A DNA stretch of 64,000 bases from Zoogloea sp. Its GTDB lineage: Bacteria; Pseudomonadota; Gammaproteobacteria; Burkholderiales; Rhodocyclaceae. Shown here one piece after another: positions 1 to 7,704 of this stretch. The notes below the pieces were generated by a model. It was not told the DNA's origin. It was given only the letters and a program-made list of their open reading frames with translations, and made no database searches. Both the position numbers and the translations under genes were made by a program. The stretch is taken from contig JADJBR010000007.1 of the NCBI GenBank assembly GCA_016703645.1, positions 1,302,001 to 1,366,000 on the forward strand, in the 5' to 3' direction. The stretch's first letter is position 1; every line of letters begins with the position of its first letter.

Positions 1-1
1 G

Positions 2-464
2 GGCACATCGGGCGACCTGGGGCGCAGCGGGCTGACAGTTCCCAAGCCCTCCCCCGGCCTTGCCGCGGCCGGTGTCACCCCCAACCCCTGGGCGCCCGAC
101 GGCCCCGCCCCCGGCAGCAGCGCCGCCGGGTTGGCCGCCGCGGTGAGCAGCCAGCGGGCGGCCGGTGCCATCGCCCCCCTGCCCGCGCAGGGCGGTGGTG
201 CATCCGCCTCCGCCGGCAATGCCCCCCTGCCCGTGCGCGGCAGCCCACCCCTGGCCCTGCGGCGCAGCCCGCCGGCCGGCAGCCCCCTGTTTGCCACCCG
301 GGGCACCCCCATCGAGAGGGCCGCGGGCGAACGCCGCCCCCGCTGGGAGAGCCTGCCCGCCACCCCCCACCCCGGCGGCCGCGGCCCATGCCCACGCCGG
401 CCACGCCAATCACTCCACCTGCAGTTGCGGCGGCTGCGGCTGTCGGCGCTGCTGCGGAGGCTGA
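2..464 (+). CDS. C-terminal part of an eCIS-cluster protein, truncated by the window edge, frame uncertain
   Basis: An open frame enters from the left edge and encodes a Pro/Ala/Gly-rich, low-complexity segment. In that frame the codons keep the local G/C-rich third positions up to about position 370. From about 385 the plausible frame is shifted by one base and ends in a His- and Cys-rich tail (CSCGGCGCRRCC) with a TGA at 462-464, three bases before the next gene and overlapping its ribosome binding site. A run of six C at 363-368 lies where the frame appears to change. I do not recognise the family. From its place before the hub gene it is probably a structural or tip component, but this is inference. 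Confidence 0.35.
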
Positions 465-466
465 GC

Positions 467-661
467 ATGCCCGTCTCCATCGACAAAGTCTCCACCACCA
501 TCGAAACCCTGCCGGGGGGCAGCACGGCCGAAGCGGGCAGTGGCGCCACGGCCGACGACGCCCCCTTCGAAGTGCGCATGGAAGACCTCCGCGCCCTCGT
601 CCGCGCCCTGGTGGCCGAAGAGCTCGAACGCCAGCTGCGCCATCGGAGCGACTGTCCATGA
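467..661 (+). CDS. small eCIS-cluster protein (64 aa)
   Basis: This 64-residue ORF starts at ATG 467 behind a good GGAGG site (455-459). Its TGA overlaps the ATG of the hub gene (ATGA at 658-661), the coupling used throughout this operon. The C-terminal half looks like an amphipathic helix rich in Arg, Glu and Leu (MEDLRALVRALVAEELERQL). I see no recognisable domain. Its position directly before the gpD-like hub gene and its coupling suggest a small assembly factor or hub partner. The same frame is open upstream, but the strong ribosome binding site supports the start given here. Confidence 0.55.
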   Translation: MPVSIDKVSTTIETLPGGSTAEAGSGATADDAPFEVRMEDLRALVRALVAEELERQLRHRSDCP

Positions 662-1740
662 CTTCAAGCGCGCCTTTCCTCGCCAGCGGCCGCCCGCAGA
701 TCAAGGTGGACGGGCGGCGTGCCGAGCGCCTCGAGGCCGATCTGATCCGCCTCGAAGCCCGCGCCGATGCGGCCGGCGTCGCCTCCCTGGAAGCAATCTT
801 CCTCAACTGGGGCAGCCGCGAACCCGGCCAGCCGGTGGATTACGTGCATTTCGATACGGCCGACATCGACTTCGGCAAGCGCCTGGCCATCGCCTTCAGC
901 ACCACGGGCGACGAACTGACCGTCTTCGATGGCCTCATCACGGGCATCGGCGCCGCCTACCCGGAGCTGCGCCCACCGGAGCTGACCCTGCTGGCCGAAG
1001 ATGCCCTCGCCGGTCTGCGTTACCGCCGCCGCACCCGCCTCTCGGAAAACCAGAGCGACGGCGACATTGCCGGTCGCATCCTCTCCGACGCCGGCCTCAG
1101 CCCCGATGCCGGGCGCAGCGGCGCCAGCCACGTGGCCCTGCTGCAGGTGAACGAAGATGAACTCACGGCCCTGCGCAGCCGCAGCGGCGACGCCGTGATC
1201 GCCCTGCGTGACGGCACCGTGCATATTAACGAAGCCTCGGCCCTCACCGACACCCCGATCCGCCTGAGCCGCGAGAACGAGCTGATCCGCTTCACCGTGC
1301 TTGCCGACCTGGCCCACCAGCGCGGCGAGGTGCGCGTGCACGGCTACGACGTGGCGGCCAAGGAGGCCATCCACGAAAGCGCAGGCGCCGACGCCATCCG
1401 CCCCGAAGCCGGCCCCGGCCGCCTCGGCCCCGAGATCGTCACCCGGGTGTTCGCCAACGCCGCCGACGACCTTCACCTGGAAGCCCCCGCCACCGGCGCC
1501 GAAGCCCGCAGCCTGGCCGAAGCCGCCCTGCGCCGCCGCGCCCGACGCTTCCTGCGCGGGCTCGGCGTAACCCGCGGCACGCCGCAACTGCATGTGGGCT
1601 CGAAGGTGGAGCTGGTCGATCTGGGCCCCTGGTTTGCCGGCACCTACCTGGTCACCGCCGTCACCCACCGCTTCGATCAGGTGGAAGGCTACCGCACCGA
1701 ATTCGAGGCCCAGCGGCCCAACCTGGGAGAGTCCACATGA
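658..1740 (+). CDS. phage late control gene D-like hub protein of the contractile injection system
   Basis: The 360-residue product resembles the late-control D (gpD/gp27-like) family that forms the trimeric hub under the tube of contractile injection systems. It starts with a short leader and the IKVDGRRAER type of N-terminus. A mid-region follows with the DGLITGIG and LLAEDALAGLRYRRRTR segments. The C-terminal part runs through LHVGSKVELVDLGPWFAGTYLVT to THRFDQVEGYRTEFEAQR, typical of these hubs. The ATG overlaps the previous stop, and the TGA overlaps the next ATG at 1737. In many systems hub and spike are fused in one VgrG-like protein; here they are two coupled genes. Confidence 0.85.
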   Translation: MTSSAPFLASGRPQIKVDGRRAERLEADLIRLEARADAAGVASLEAIFLNWGSREPGQPVDYVHFDTADIDFGKRLAIAFSTTGDELTVFDGLITGIGAAYPELRPPELTLLAEDALAGLRYRRRTRLSENQSDGDIAGRILSDAGLSPDAGRSGASHVALLQVNEDELTALRSRSGDAVIALRDGTVHINEASALTDTPIRLSRENELIRFTVLADLAHQRGEVRVHGYDVAAKEAIHESAGADAIRPEAGPGRLGPEIVTRVFANAADDLHLEAPATGAEARSLAEAALRRRARRFLRGLGVTRGTPQLHVGSKVELVDLGPWFAGTYLVTAVTHRFDQVEGYRTEFEAQRPNLGEST

Positions 1741-2435
1741 TTCCCGGCGCCAGCTCCGCACCCGCCGGTGAGCGCCCGCGCCTTTACGGCGTCTACCCCG
1801 CCATCGTCACCGACGTGCAGGACCCGGACAGCCAGGGCCGCGTGCAGATCCGCCTGCCCTTCGTCGAGGAGAGCGACGGCGGCAGCGCCCTGGCCTGGGC
1901 CCGCCTGGCCACCCTGATGGCCGGCGCCGACCGGGGCACCTGGTTCATCCCCGAAGTGGACGACGAGGTGCTGGTGGCCTTCACCGCCGGCGACCCGCGC
2001 CGCCCGGTGGTCATCGGTGCCCTGTGGAACGGTGTCGATACGCCCCCCGAGAGCATGGACAGCGCCAACAACATCCGCTCCATCACCTCCCGCAGCGGCC
2101 ACACCCTCACCTTCGACGACACCGCCGGTGCCGAAAAGGTGGAGCTCAAGACCAAGGGCGGGCACACCTTCACCCTCGACGACGCGGCCGGCGGCACCGT
2201 CACGCTGACGCACTCCAACGGCGCTCAGGTGAAGATCGACGTGGTGGGCAACATCGAGATCACGGCCAATGTGCGGGTCACCGTGCAGGCCCCGGCAGGG
2301 CTTGAAGTCACGGCAGCCATGGTCACCGTCAATGCCGCCATGTCCACCTTCTCGGGGGTGGTGAAGGCCGACGCGGTGATCACCAACAGCGTGGTCTCCC
2401 CCAGCTACACCCCGGGCGTGGGGAACATATGGTGA
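1737..2435 (+). CDS. baseplate spike protein, gpV/Gp5-VgrG OB-fold
   Basis: This 232-residue protein has the baseplate assembly protein V / VgrG OB-fold pattern. An early YPAIVTDVQDPDSQGRVQIRLP strand region is followed by WARLATLMAG, GTWFIPEVDDEVLVAF and GDPRRPVVIGALWNG. A repetitive beta segment from about residue 115 (GHTLTFDD, GHTFTLDD, then alternating Val/Thr) is the expected trimeric beta-helix needle. It should sit under the tube and pierce the target envelope. The start overlaps the hub stop (ATGA), and the gene overlaps the next ORF by 7 bp. No PAAR tip gene was recognised nearby. Confidence 0.85.
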   Translation: MIPGASSAPAGERPRLYGVYPAIVTDVQDPDSQGRVQIRLPFVEESDGGSALAWARLATLMAGADRGTWFIPEVDDEVLVAFTAGDPRRPVVIGALWNGVDTPPESMDSANNIRSITSRSGHTLTFDDTAGAEKVELKTKGGHTFTLDDAAGGTVTLTHSNGAQVKIDVVGNIEITANVRVTVQAPAGLEVTAAMVTVNAAMSTFSGVVKADAVITNSVVSPSYTPGVGNIW

Positions 2436-4951
2436 GCCGGGCCGCGGGCAGGCGCCTCCTCGTTCCGGCCAACCGCGCCCCCTCGCGGGAGCGGCTGCTG
2501 GCCACCGAGCCCTTCTTCCTGCGCGACCTCGCCCAGGTGCCCATCGAAGCAGCACCGCGCGTCCTGTCCTTCGAGAGTGACAGCTTCATGGACGACTTCC
2601 TGGCGACGGCCGCCGGCAAGCGCCCGACCCTGCCCCGGCTGCTGCCCTGGCGCGACTGGTCCGAGCCGCCGGCCGGGCTGGTGGATGCCCATGGGCAGGC
2701 CCGCTACGCCACGGCCAGCCTGGCCCGGCGCGTGCCCGGCAGCACTGACATCGAAGCCTCCAGCGGCCCGGCCATGGACGCCGACGGCATCCCCCACGGC
2801 CTCGTGGCCGCCGAAAAGGCTGCCACGCCCCCCTGGCTGCGCAAGCTCTACCTGCCCCTGCACGAGCGCTTCAACCTCATCAGCTTCGACGTGGTCTGCG
2901 CCGCCGCCGGCTGGCCGCGGGTTGACCGCAAGCGCATCAAGGGCAGCGGCGCGGTGATCCGCCGCTTCATCCCCGGCACAGCCGGCACCCCGGAGCGCTG
3001 GGAAGACTGGATCGCCGTCGATGAACGGCACGGCGCCTGGCTGCCCCTGCTGCCCACCGACCTGCAGACCGGTGCCGCCGGTGCCGCGGTGGACCCGGCA
3101 AAGCTGCCCGCCCCCAGCGCCACGTTGGAGCTGCGCCTGCGCACCCTGCTCGACCTGGGCGCCGCAGACCCGCTGCCAGCCCTGGGCCTCCTCAGCGCGC
3201 CCCTTTCCCTGCTGCCCCCCGACGCCGGCAAAGCCGCCGAACACTGCACCCTGTACGGCTACCTGCCGGTGTTCAGCGCCGCCCGTGAGATCCCCACCGA
3301 GCAGCGGGCCGGCGACACGGCCGCGGCCGTGGCCACGGCGCTGAGCCAGCACACCCAGGCCCGCCTCGACATCCTTTTCCAGGGGGCCGTCGATCTGCGC
3401 AATGCCGCCCTGCCCCACCTGCGCAGCCTGCTCGACGCCACCGTGCTGCCGGCACGGCCTGCCCAGGCCGCCGCCACCGCCATCGCCGACAACCTGATCG
3501 CCACCGCCCCCGGCGGGCTTGGCCAGGTGGGCAACACCCTCGCCCACACCATCGACAAGGCCCTGCTGGAGGCCCTGGCCCGCCTGTGGCAGACCATCAC
3601 CGCGGCCGCCACCGACGACGCCGACATCGCCGGCAACGTGCGCAGCGGCACCGATCTGTGGGCCGCCAGCACGGCCGCGGACACGGCCAGCGCGCCCGGC
3701 CTGTTCAACAACCTGCCCGGCGTCAGCGCGGGCGCCCAGGCCACTGCAGCCGCCGTCTGGTTGAGCGGCGCCGGCAACAACGCCTGGGACACCCTGCTGC
3801 GCCAGCGCCTGCATCAGTTGATGGATGCCTGGCTCGCCGGCACCGCCCTGCCGCCTCCGGCCCAGGGCAACGCCGGCCTGGTGGGCACCGACCACTTGGC
3901 CGTGGTGGTGGTGATGGCCCTGCTGCGCCTGCGCGGCTGTCGCCTGTGCCTGGCCGCGCGCCTCAACCACGCGCTCTACAACGATACCCTGGCCGCCGAC
4001 CTGAAAGCCGTGGCCGCCGACGGAAAACGGCAGATGGGCCTCGCCGCCCTGGCCGAGCTGGCCGAAACCCTGCTCGCCCAGGAGGCCGCCCGGGGCGACA
4101 TCCAGGCCACCCCGCCGTGGCCGCCGGTGACCCTGCCGGCCCAGTGGATCCTCGATGCCCACGCCCACGGCGAGGCCATCGCAAAGATCTACGCCCGCTT
4201 CGACGACGGTTTGGCCGGCGCCGGCAATGGCGCGGTGGATCAGCTCAATGCCCGTATCGAGATCATCGAGACCGAGTTGGGCACCGCCGTGGCCGGCCTG
4301 CGCACCGGCCTGTCCCTTGGCGCGGCCCAGCTCGGCCTCAACGAGCAGCCCCCCTGCGGCCTGCTGGTGCTGCCCGGCATCCGGGTGGCGGGCACCGTGC
4401 TGGCCGCCTTCCGCACCGCTGCGGCCACCCGCTATACCGCCGAGCCTGAACGCCTTGCCCTGCCCGAAGCCCGCAGCAGCGATGCCCTGCCGCGCCTGCG
4501 CTTTGATGCCGAACACCTCTACGCCGCCTGGGCCTGGGTGCGCGTCGCCGGTCACACCCCCTGCGAGCCCGAACGCATTGTGTGGACCCGGCGCAGCGAG
4601 CCCTTCTCCATCGCCGACCCCACCGACCTCCTCGGCGCCCGCCCGGCCAGCATCCAGATGCCCGACATCCCCAAGCTGCTGCGCGACATCCCGCGCATCG
4701 CCCGGGCCCGGGCCAAGCCCTTTGCCGGCATGGCTGCGCCCCCCGGCTCCGGCGTCATCACCGGCGCCGACATGGCCGACACGCGCCGCGATTTCGGCAT
4801 CGGCATGATCTGCAACTTCGGCATCCCCGTGCTGACCATCTGCGCGCTGATCCTCTTCAAGATCATCTTCACCGTGCTGATCACGCTGCCCTCGTTCAGC
4901 TGGATGCTCTTCCTGAAGTTCTGCCTGCCATTTCCAAAGAGGGGACCATGA
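2429..4951 (+). CDS. large eCIS-cluster protein with C-terminal membrane segments
   Basis: The 840-residue product is Ala/Leu-rich and mostly helical, with no domain I can name. Its first part carries LLPWRDWSEPPAGLVDAHG and WLRKLYLPLHERFNL. The last 50 residues (about 790-840) are strongly hydrophobic and could form one or two membrane helices (MICNFGIPVLTICALILF, then IIFTVLITL), ending in a basic tail. It starts inside the spike gene and ends coupled to a 22-codon ORF. A membrane anchor is unusual for a baseplate-region protein. It could tie the particle to the inner membrane, as the unrelated membrane protein CisA does in the Streptomyces system. That role is inference; homology to CisA is not claimed. 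Confidence 0.6.
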   Translation: MVSRAAGRRLLVPANRAPSRERLLATEPFFLRDLAQVPIEAAPRVLSFESDSFMDDFLATAAGKRPTLPRLLPWRDWSEPPAGLVDAHGQARYATASLARRVPGSTDIEASSGPAMDADGIPHGLVAAEKAATPPWLRKLYLPLHERFNLISFDVVCAAAGWPRVDRKRIKGSGAVIRRFIPGTAGTPERWEDWIAVDERHGAWLPLLPTDLQTGAAGAAVDPAKLPAPSATLELRLRTLLDLGAADPLPALGLLSAPLSLLPPDAGKAAEHCTLYGYLPVFSAAREIPTEQRAGDTAAAVATALSQHTQARLDILFQGAVDLRNAALPHLRSLLDATVLPARPAQAAATAIADNLIATAPGGLGQVGNTLAHTIDKALLEALARLWQTITAAATDDADIAGNVRSGTDLWAASTAADTASAPGLFNNLPGVSAGAQATAAAVWLSGAGNNAWDTLLRQRLHQLMDAWLAGTALPPPAQGNAGLVGTDHLAVVVVMALLRLRGCRLCLAARLNHALYNDTLAADLKAVAADGKRQMGLAALAELAETLLAQEAARGDIQATPPWPPVTLPAQWILDAHAHGEAIAKIYARFDDGLAGAGNGAVDQLNARIEIIETELGTAVAGLRTGLSLGAAQLGLNEQPPCGLLVLPGIRVAGTVLAAFRTAAATRYTAEPERLALPEARSSDALPRLRFDAEHLYAAWAWVRVAGHTPCEPERIVWTRRSEPFSIADPTDLLGARPASIQMPDIPKLLRDIPRIARARAKPFAGMAAPPGSGVITGADMADTRRDFGIGMICNFGIPVLTICALILFKIIFTVLITLPSFSWMLFLKFCLPFPKRGP

Positions 4952-5016
4952 GCACATCACCGGGCCGCCCCCAGCAAGCTCGCACCACAGTGCGTAGCAC
5001 GGAGGTATTCCAATGA
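4948..5016 (+). CDS. possible 22-aa coupling ORF between the membrane protein and gp25
   Basis: A 22-codon ORF starts with ATG overlapping the stop of the 840-aa protein (ATGA). It ends with TGA overlapping the ATG of the gp25 gene (ATGA at 5013-5016). A GGAGG site for gp25 lies inside it. It may only carry ribosomes across the junction, and the peptide itself need not be functional. The sequence shows no known motif. Confidence 0.25.
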   Translation: MSTSPGRPQQARTTVRSTEVFQ

Positions 5017-5402
5017 GCACTCAAAAGCTCGGCACCGGCCTTCGTTTCCCGCTGGTCACCGGCGACGGCTTCGGCTGGATCTCCGGTGCGGCGGCGGTGG
5101 AACAGTCCATCCGCACCATCCTCCTCACCGAACCCGGCGAGCGCATTGCCCGCCCCAACTTCGGCGTGGGCCTGCGGCGCTTCCTGTTTGCCCCCAACAG
5201 CCTTGAACTGCGCACCCGCATCCGGGCCGCCGTCAGCGAGGCCCTGGCCCGGGACGAAGCCCGCATCCGCGTCGAGTCCGTTGCCGTGAATACCGACCCG
5301 CGGGAAGCCACCGTGCTGCGCATCGCCATCCGCTACGAAATCCTCGGCGAACCGGGCGCGCAGAACCTGGTGTTTCCCTTCTACCTGAACGGGGGTGCCT
5401 GA
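5013..5402 (+). CDS. gp25-like baseplate wedge protein
   Basis: This 129-residue protein is a clear gp25/lysozyme-family baseplate protein (Afp9-like), the adaptor that begins sheath polymerisation at the baseplate. Typical features are the N-terminal GTGLRFPLVTGDGFGW, the segment VEQSIRTILLTEPGERIARPNFG, and the central RRFLFAPNS. A GGAGG Shine-Dalgarno sequence precedes the ATG at 5013. The J-like gene begins two bases after its TGA. Length and motifs match the family. Confidence 0.9.
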   Translation: MSTQKLGTGLRFPLVTGDGFGWISGAAAVEQSIRTILLTEPGERIARPNFGVGLRRFLFAPNSLELRTRIRAAVSEALARDEARIRVESVAVNTDPREATVLRIAIRYEILGEPGAQNLVFPFYLNGGA

Positions 5403-5403
5403 C

Positions 5404-7704
5404 ATGGCCATCCAACCTCCCCGCCTCGACGACCGCGCCTTCGACGACCTGCGTGCCGAGCTGATCCGCCGCATCCCGACCCACGCGCCGGAATGGACCG
5501 ACCACAACGCCTCCGACCCGGGCATCGCCCTGGTGGAGCTGTTTGCCGCCCTCGGCGACAACGTCCTCTACCGCCTCAACCGTGTACCCGAGGTGGCGCG
5601 CCTGGAGTTCCTGCGCCTGCTGGCCATTCCGCCACGGCCGGCGCGGGCCGCCCAGGCCATGGTGCGCCTGGAAGCCCGCCGGGGCATTGCCCCGGTGCCG
5701 GTGGATTTTGCGGTCGGCAGCCCGACCCTCGAGTTCACCGCCGGCGACGTCCACTACCAGACCCTCGACGAGATCACCGTCCTGCCCCTGGAGCTCAGCG
5801 CCTGGGTCAAGCAGCCCTATTCCGGCCCGCTGCTCGCCGGTGGCATCGAGAACGTCAGCACCCTGCTCGTCGATCACATGGGCAGCGCACCGGCCCTGGC
5901 CCAGTACCGGCCCGTCCCGCTGGAGGCACCCAAGGGTGGCCGCCTGCCCGCGCCCATTTCCACCGGGGCCAGCCTGGACGGCCGCATCTGGCTGTGCCTG
6001 GCGGCCCCGGAGACCGCCATGGCCGACGCCCTCAAGGCCAACGGCAACGACGCCGCCGCTGCCCGCAAGGCCCTGCGTGCCCAGCTTGGCGGGCAGGTAC
6101 TCAACCTGGGCGTGCGCAGTGACGACGCCCTGTGCGGCAGCACCGACCACCACCGCTGCCCCGACGCCGGCACCGACCCCGAGCGCTGGCCCCTGCGCTG
6201 GGAGATCTCCACCGGCAGCTTCACGGGCAGCACCCAGCACGTGGACCGGGTGCGCTACCAGCGCCTCGCCGTGATCGCCGACAGTACCGACAGCCTGGGC
6301 CGCCGCGGCACCCTGCGCCTGCGCCTGCCCGATGCCACGGGCAGCGCCGAGCCCTTCGGCGACTGGACCGCCGCCAGCTTCACCCCGCCCGACCCCGACT
6401 TGCTGGGCATTGGCGAGCTGCCCCCACGCATCGACAACGCCAAGCTCGCCGAGCGGGTGCTGGGCTGGATCCGCGTCAGCCGTGCCGACCCCAGCCACCC
6501 GCCCGTCCGCCTGCGCTGGATCGACGCCAACGTGGTCCGCGTCGAGCAGGCCATCACCGGCGCCGCCGAGCTGCTGGGCTATGGCGACGGCCGCACCGGC
6601 CAACGCCACACCCTGTCGCGTACCCCGGTCATCCCCGGCAGCCCGCAGGTGCAGGTCTTCGGCCCCCTCGGCTGGGAGAACTGGCAGGTGGTGGAAGACC
6701 TGGCCCTGGCCGGTCCGGACGACCCCTTCTACACCCTCGACCCCGCCGATGGCAGCGTCACCTTTGGCGATGGCATCCACGGCCGCATCCCCCTGCCGGG
6801 CGAGGCCATCCGCTGCCTCACCTACAAATACGGTGGCGGCGTGCGCGGCAATGTGGGCGCCGAGCGCATCAACCGGGTGTTCCGCGCCGCCCCCGCCGCC
6901 GCCCTGGCCCTGAAGGCCGCCAACCCGCTGCCGGCCGAGTTCGGCGCCGACGCCGAGACCCTGCCCCAGGCCAGCGCGCGCATCCCCGAGGTGCTGCGCC
7001 ACAACGACCGGGCCGTGGCCAGCGACGACTTCACCAACCTCGCCCTGGAAACCCCCGGCGTGCAGGTGGGCCGCGCCCACGTGCTGCCCCGCCACAAGCC
7101 CCACGAGCGGGTGGATGGCGTGCCCGGCGTGGTGACCCTGATCGTGCTGCCCGCCTACGACCCCCTGCAGCCCGATCAGCCCACCCCCGACAAGGAGATG
7201 CTGCGCCGGGTGTGCGCCTGGATGGAGCCCCGCCGGCTGGTCACCACCGAGCTCTACATCACCCCGCCCCAGTACGTGCGCCTGTCCTGCTCGGTGGCCG
7301 TCGAGCCCAACCCCGGCGCCGGCGAGGAAACCCTGCGCCGCCACATCGAACTGGCCCTGCGCCAGCACCTCGCCCCGCTGCCGCCCTATGGCCCCGACGG
7401 CCAGGGCTGGCCCTTCGGCCGCGACGTGCGCGACCGGGACATCGAAGCCGCCACCCTGCGGGTGCAGGGCGTGCGGCTGGTCAATGAAGTACGGGTGGTG
7501 GGCGAGGAGATCAGCCGCACCGGCGTGCGCAGCCCGGTGGAGGAAAGCGTCACCCTGCTGCCCTGGCAGTTGCCGGTGCTGCTGGAGGTGAAGGTGAGCA
7601 TCGGCGCCGACGCCACCGCCGAAGAACTGCCGCCGCTGGATGAGGAAGCCGAAGCGCCTCCCCTCGCCGGCATGCCGGTGCCCGTGGGCAAGGAGGCCTG
7701 CTGA
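5404..7704 (+). CDS. baseplate J-like protein (Afp11-type)
   Basis: The 766-residue product matches the large baseplate J-like proteins of eCIS particles. Its beginning (PEWTDHNASDPGIALVELFA, then LGDNVLYRLNRVPE) is the hallmark of this family. FGDGIHGRIPLPGEAI and YKYGGGVRGNVGA lie in the middle, and VTLIVLPAYDP with the C-terminal wedge core follows. It forms the baseplate wedge with the next gene product. ATG 5404 is preferred over an in-frame GTG at 5395 because of spacing from the G-rich Shine-Dalgarno and because it does not overlap gp25. AGGAGG near its end serves the next gene. Confidence 0.88.
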   Translation: MAIQPPRLDDRAFDDLRAELIRRIPTHAPEWTDHNASDPGIALVELFAALGDNVLYRLNRVPEVARLEFLRLLAIPPRPARAAQAMVRLEARRGIAPVPVDFAVGSPTLEFTAGDVHYQTLDEITVLPLELSAWVKQPYSGPLLAGGIENVSTLLVDHMGSAPALAQYRPVPLEAPKGGRLPAPISTGASLDGRIWLCLAAPETAMADALKANGNDAAAARKALRAQLGGQVLNLGVRSDDALCGSTDHHRCPDAGTDPERWPLRWEISTGSFTGSTQHVDRVRYQRLAVIADSTDSLGRRGTLRLRLPDATGSAEPFGDWTAASFTPPDPDLLGIGELPPRIDNAKLAERVLGWIRVSRADPSHPPVRLRWIDANVVRVEQAITGAAELLGYGDGRTGQRHTLSRTPVIPGSPQVQVFGPLGWENWQVVEDLALAGPDDPFYTLDPADGSVTFGDGIHGRIPLPGEAIRCLTYKYGGGVRGNVGAERINRVFRAAPAAALALKAANPLPAEFGADAETLPQASARIPEVLRHNDRAVASDDFTNLALETPGVQVGRAHVLPRHKPHERVDGVPGVVTLIVLPAYDPLQPDQPTPDKEMLRRVCAWMEPRRLVTTELYITPPQYVRLSCSVAVEPNPGAGEETLRRHIELALRQHLAPLPPYGPDGQGWPFGRDVRDRDIEAATLRVQGVRLVNEVRVVGEEISRTGVRSPVEESVTLLPWQLPVLLEVKVSIGADATAEELPPLDEEAEAPPLAGMPVPVGKEAC

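Noticed and set aside
2-661. A single fused protein reading through from the first frame into the 64-aa gene
   Set aside because: Although the frame is open, a strong ribosome binding site and a stop in the neighbouring Cys-rich frame right before ATG 467 favour two genes.
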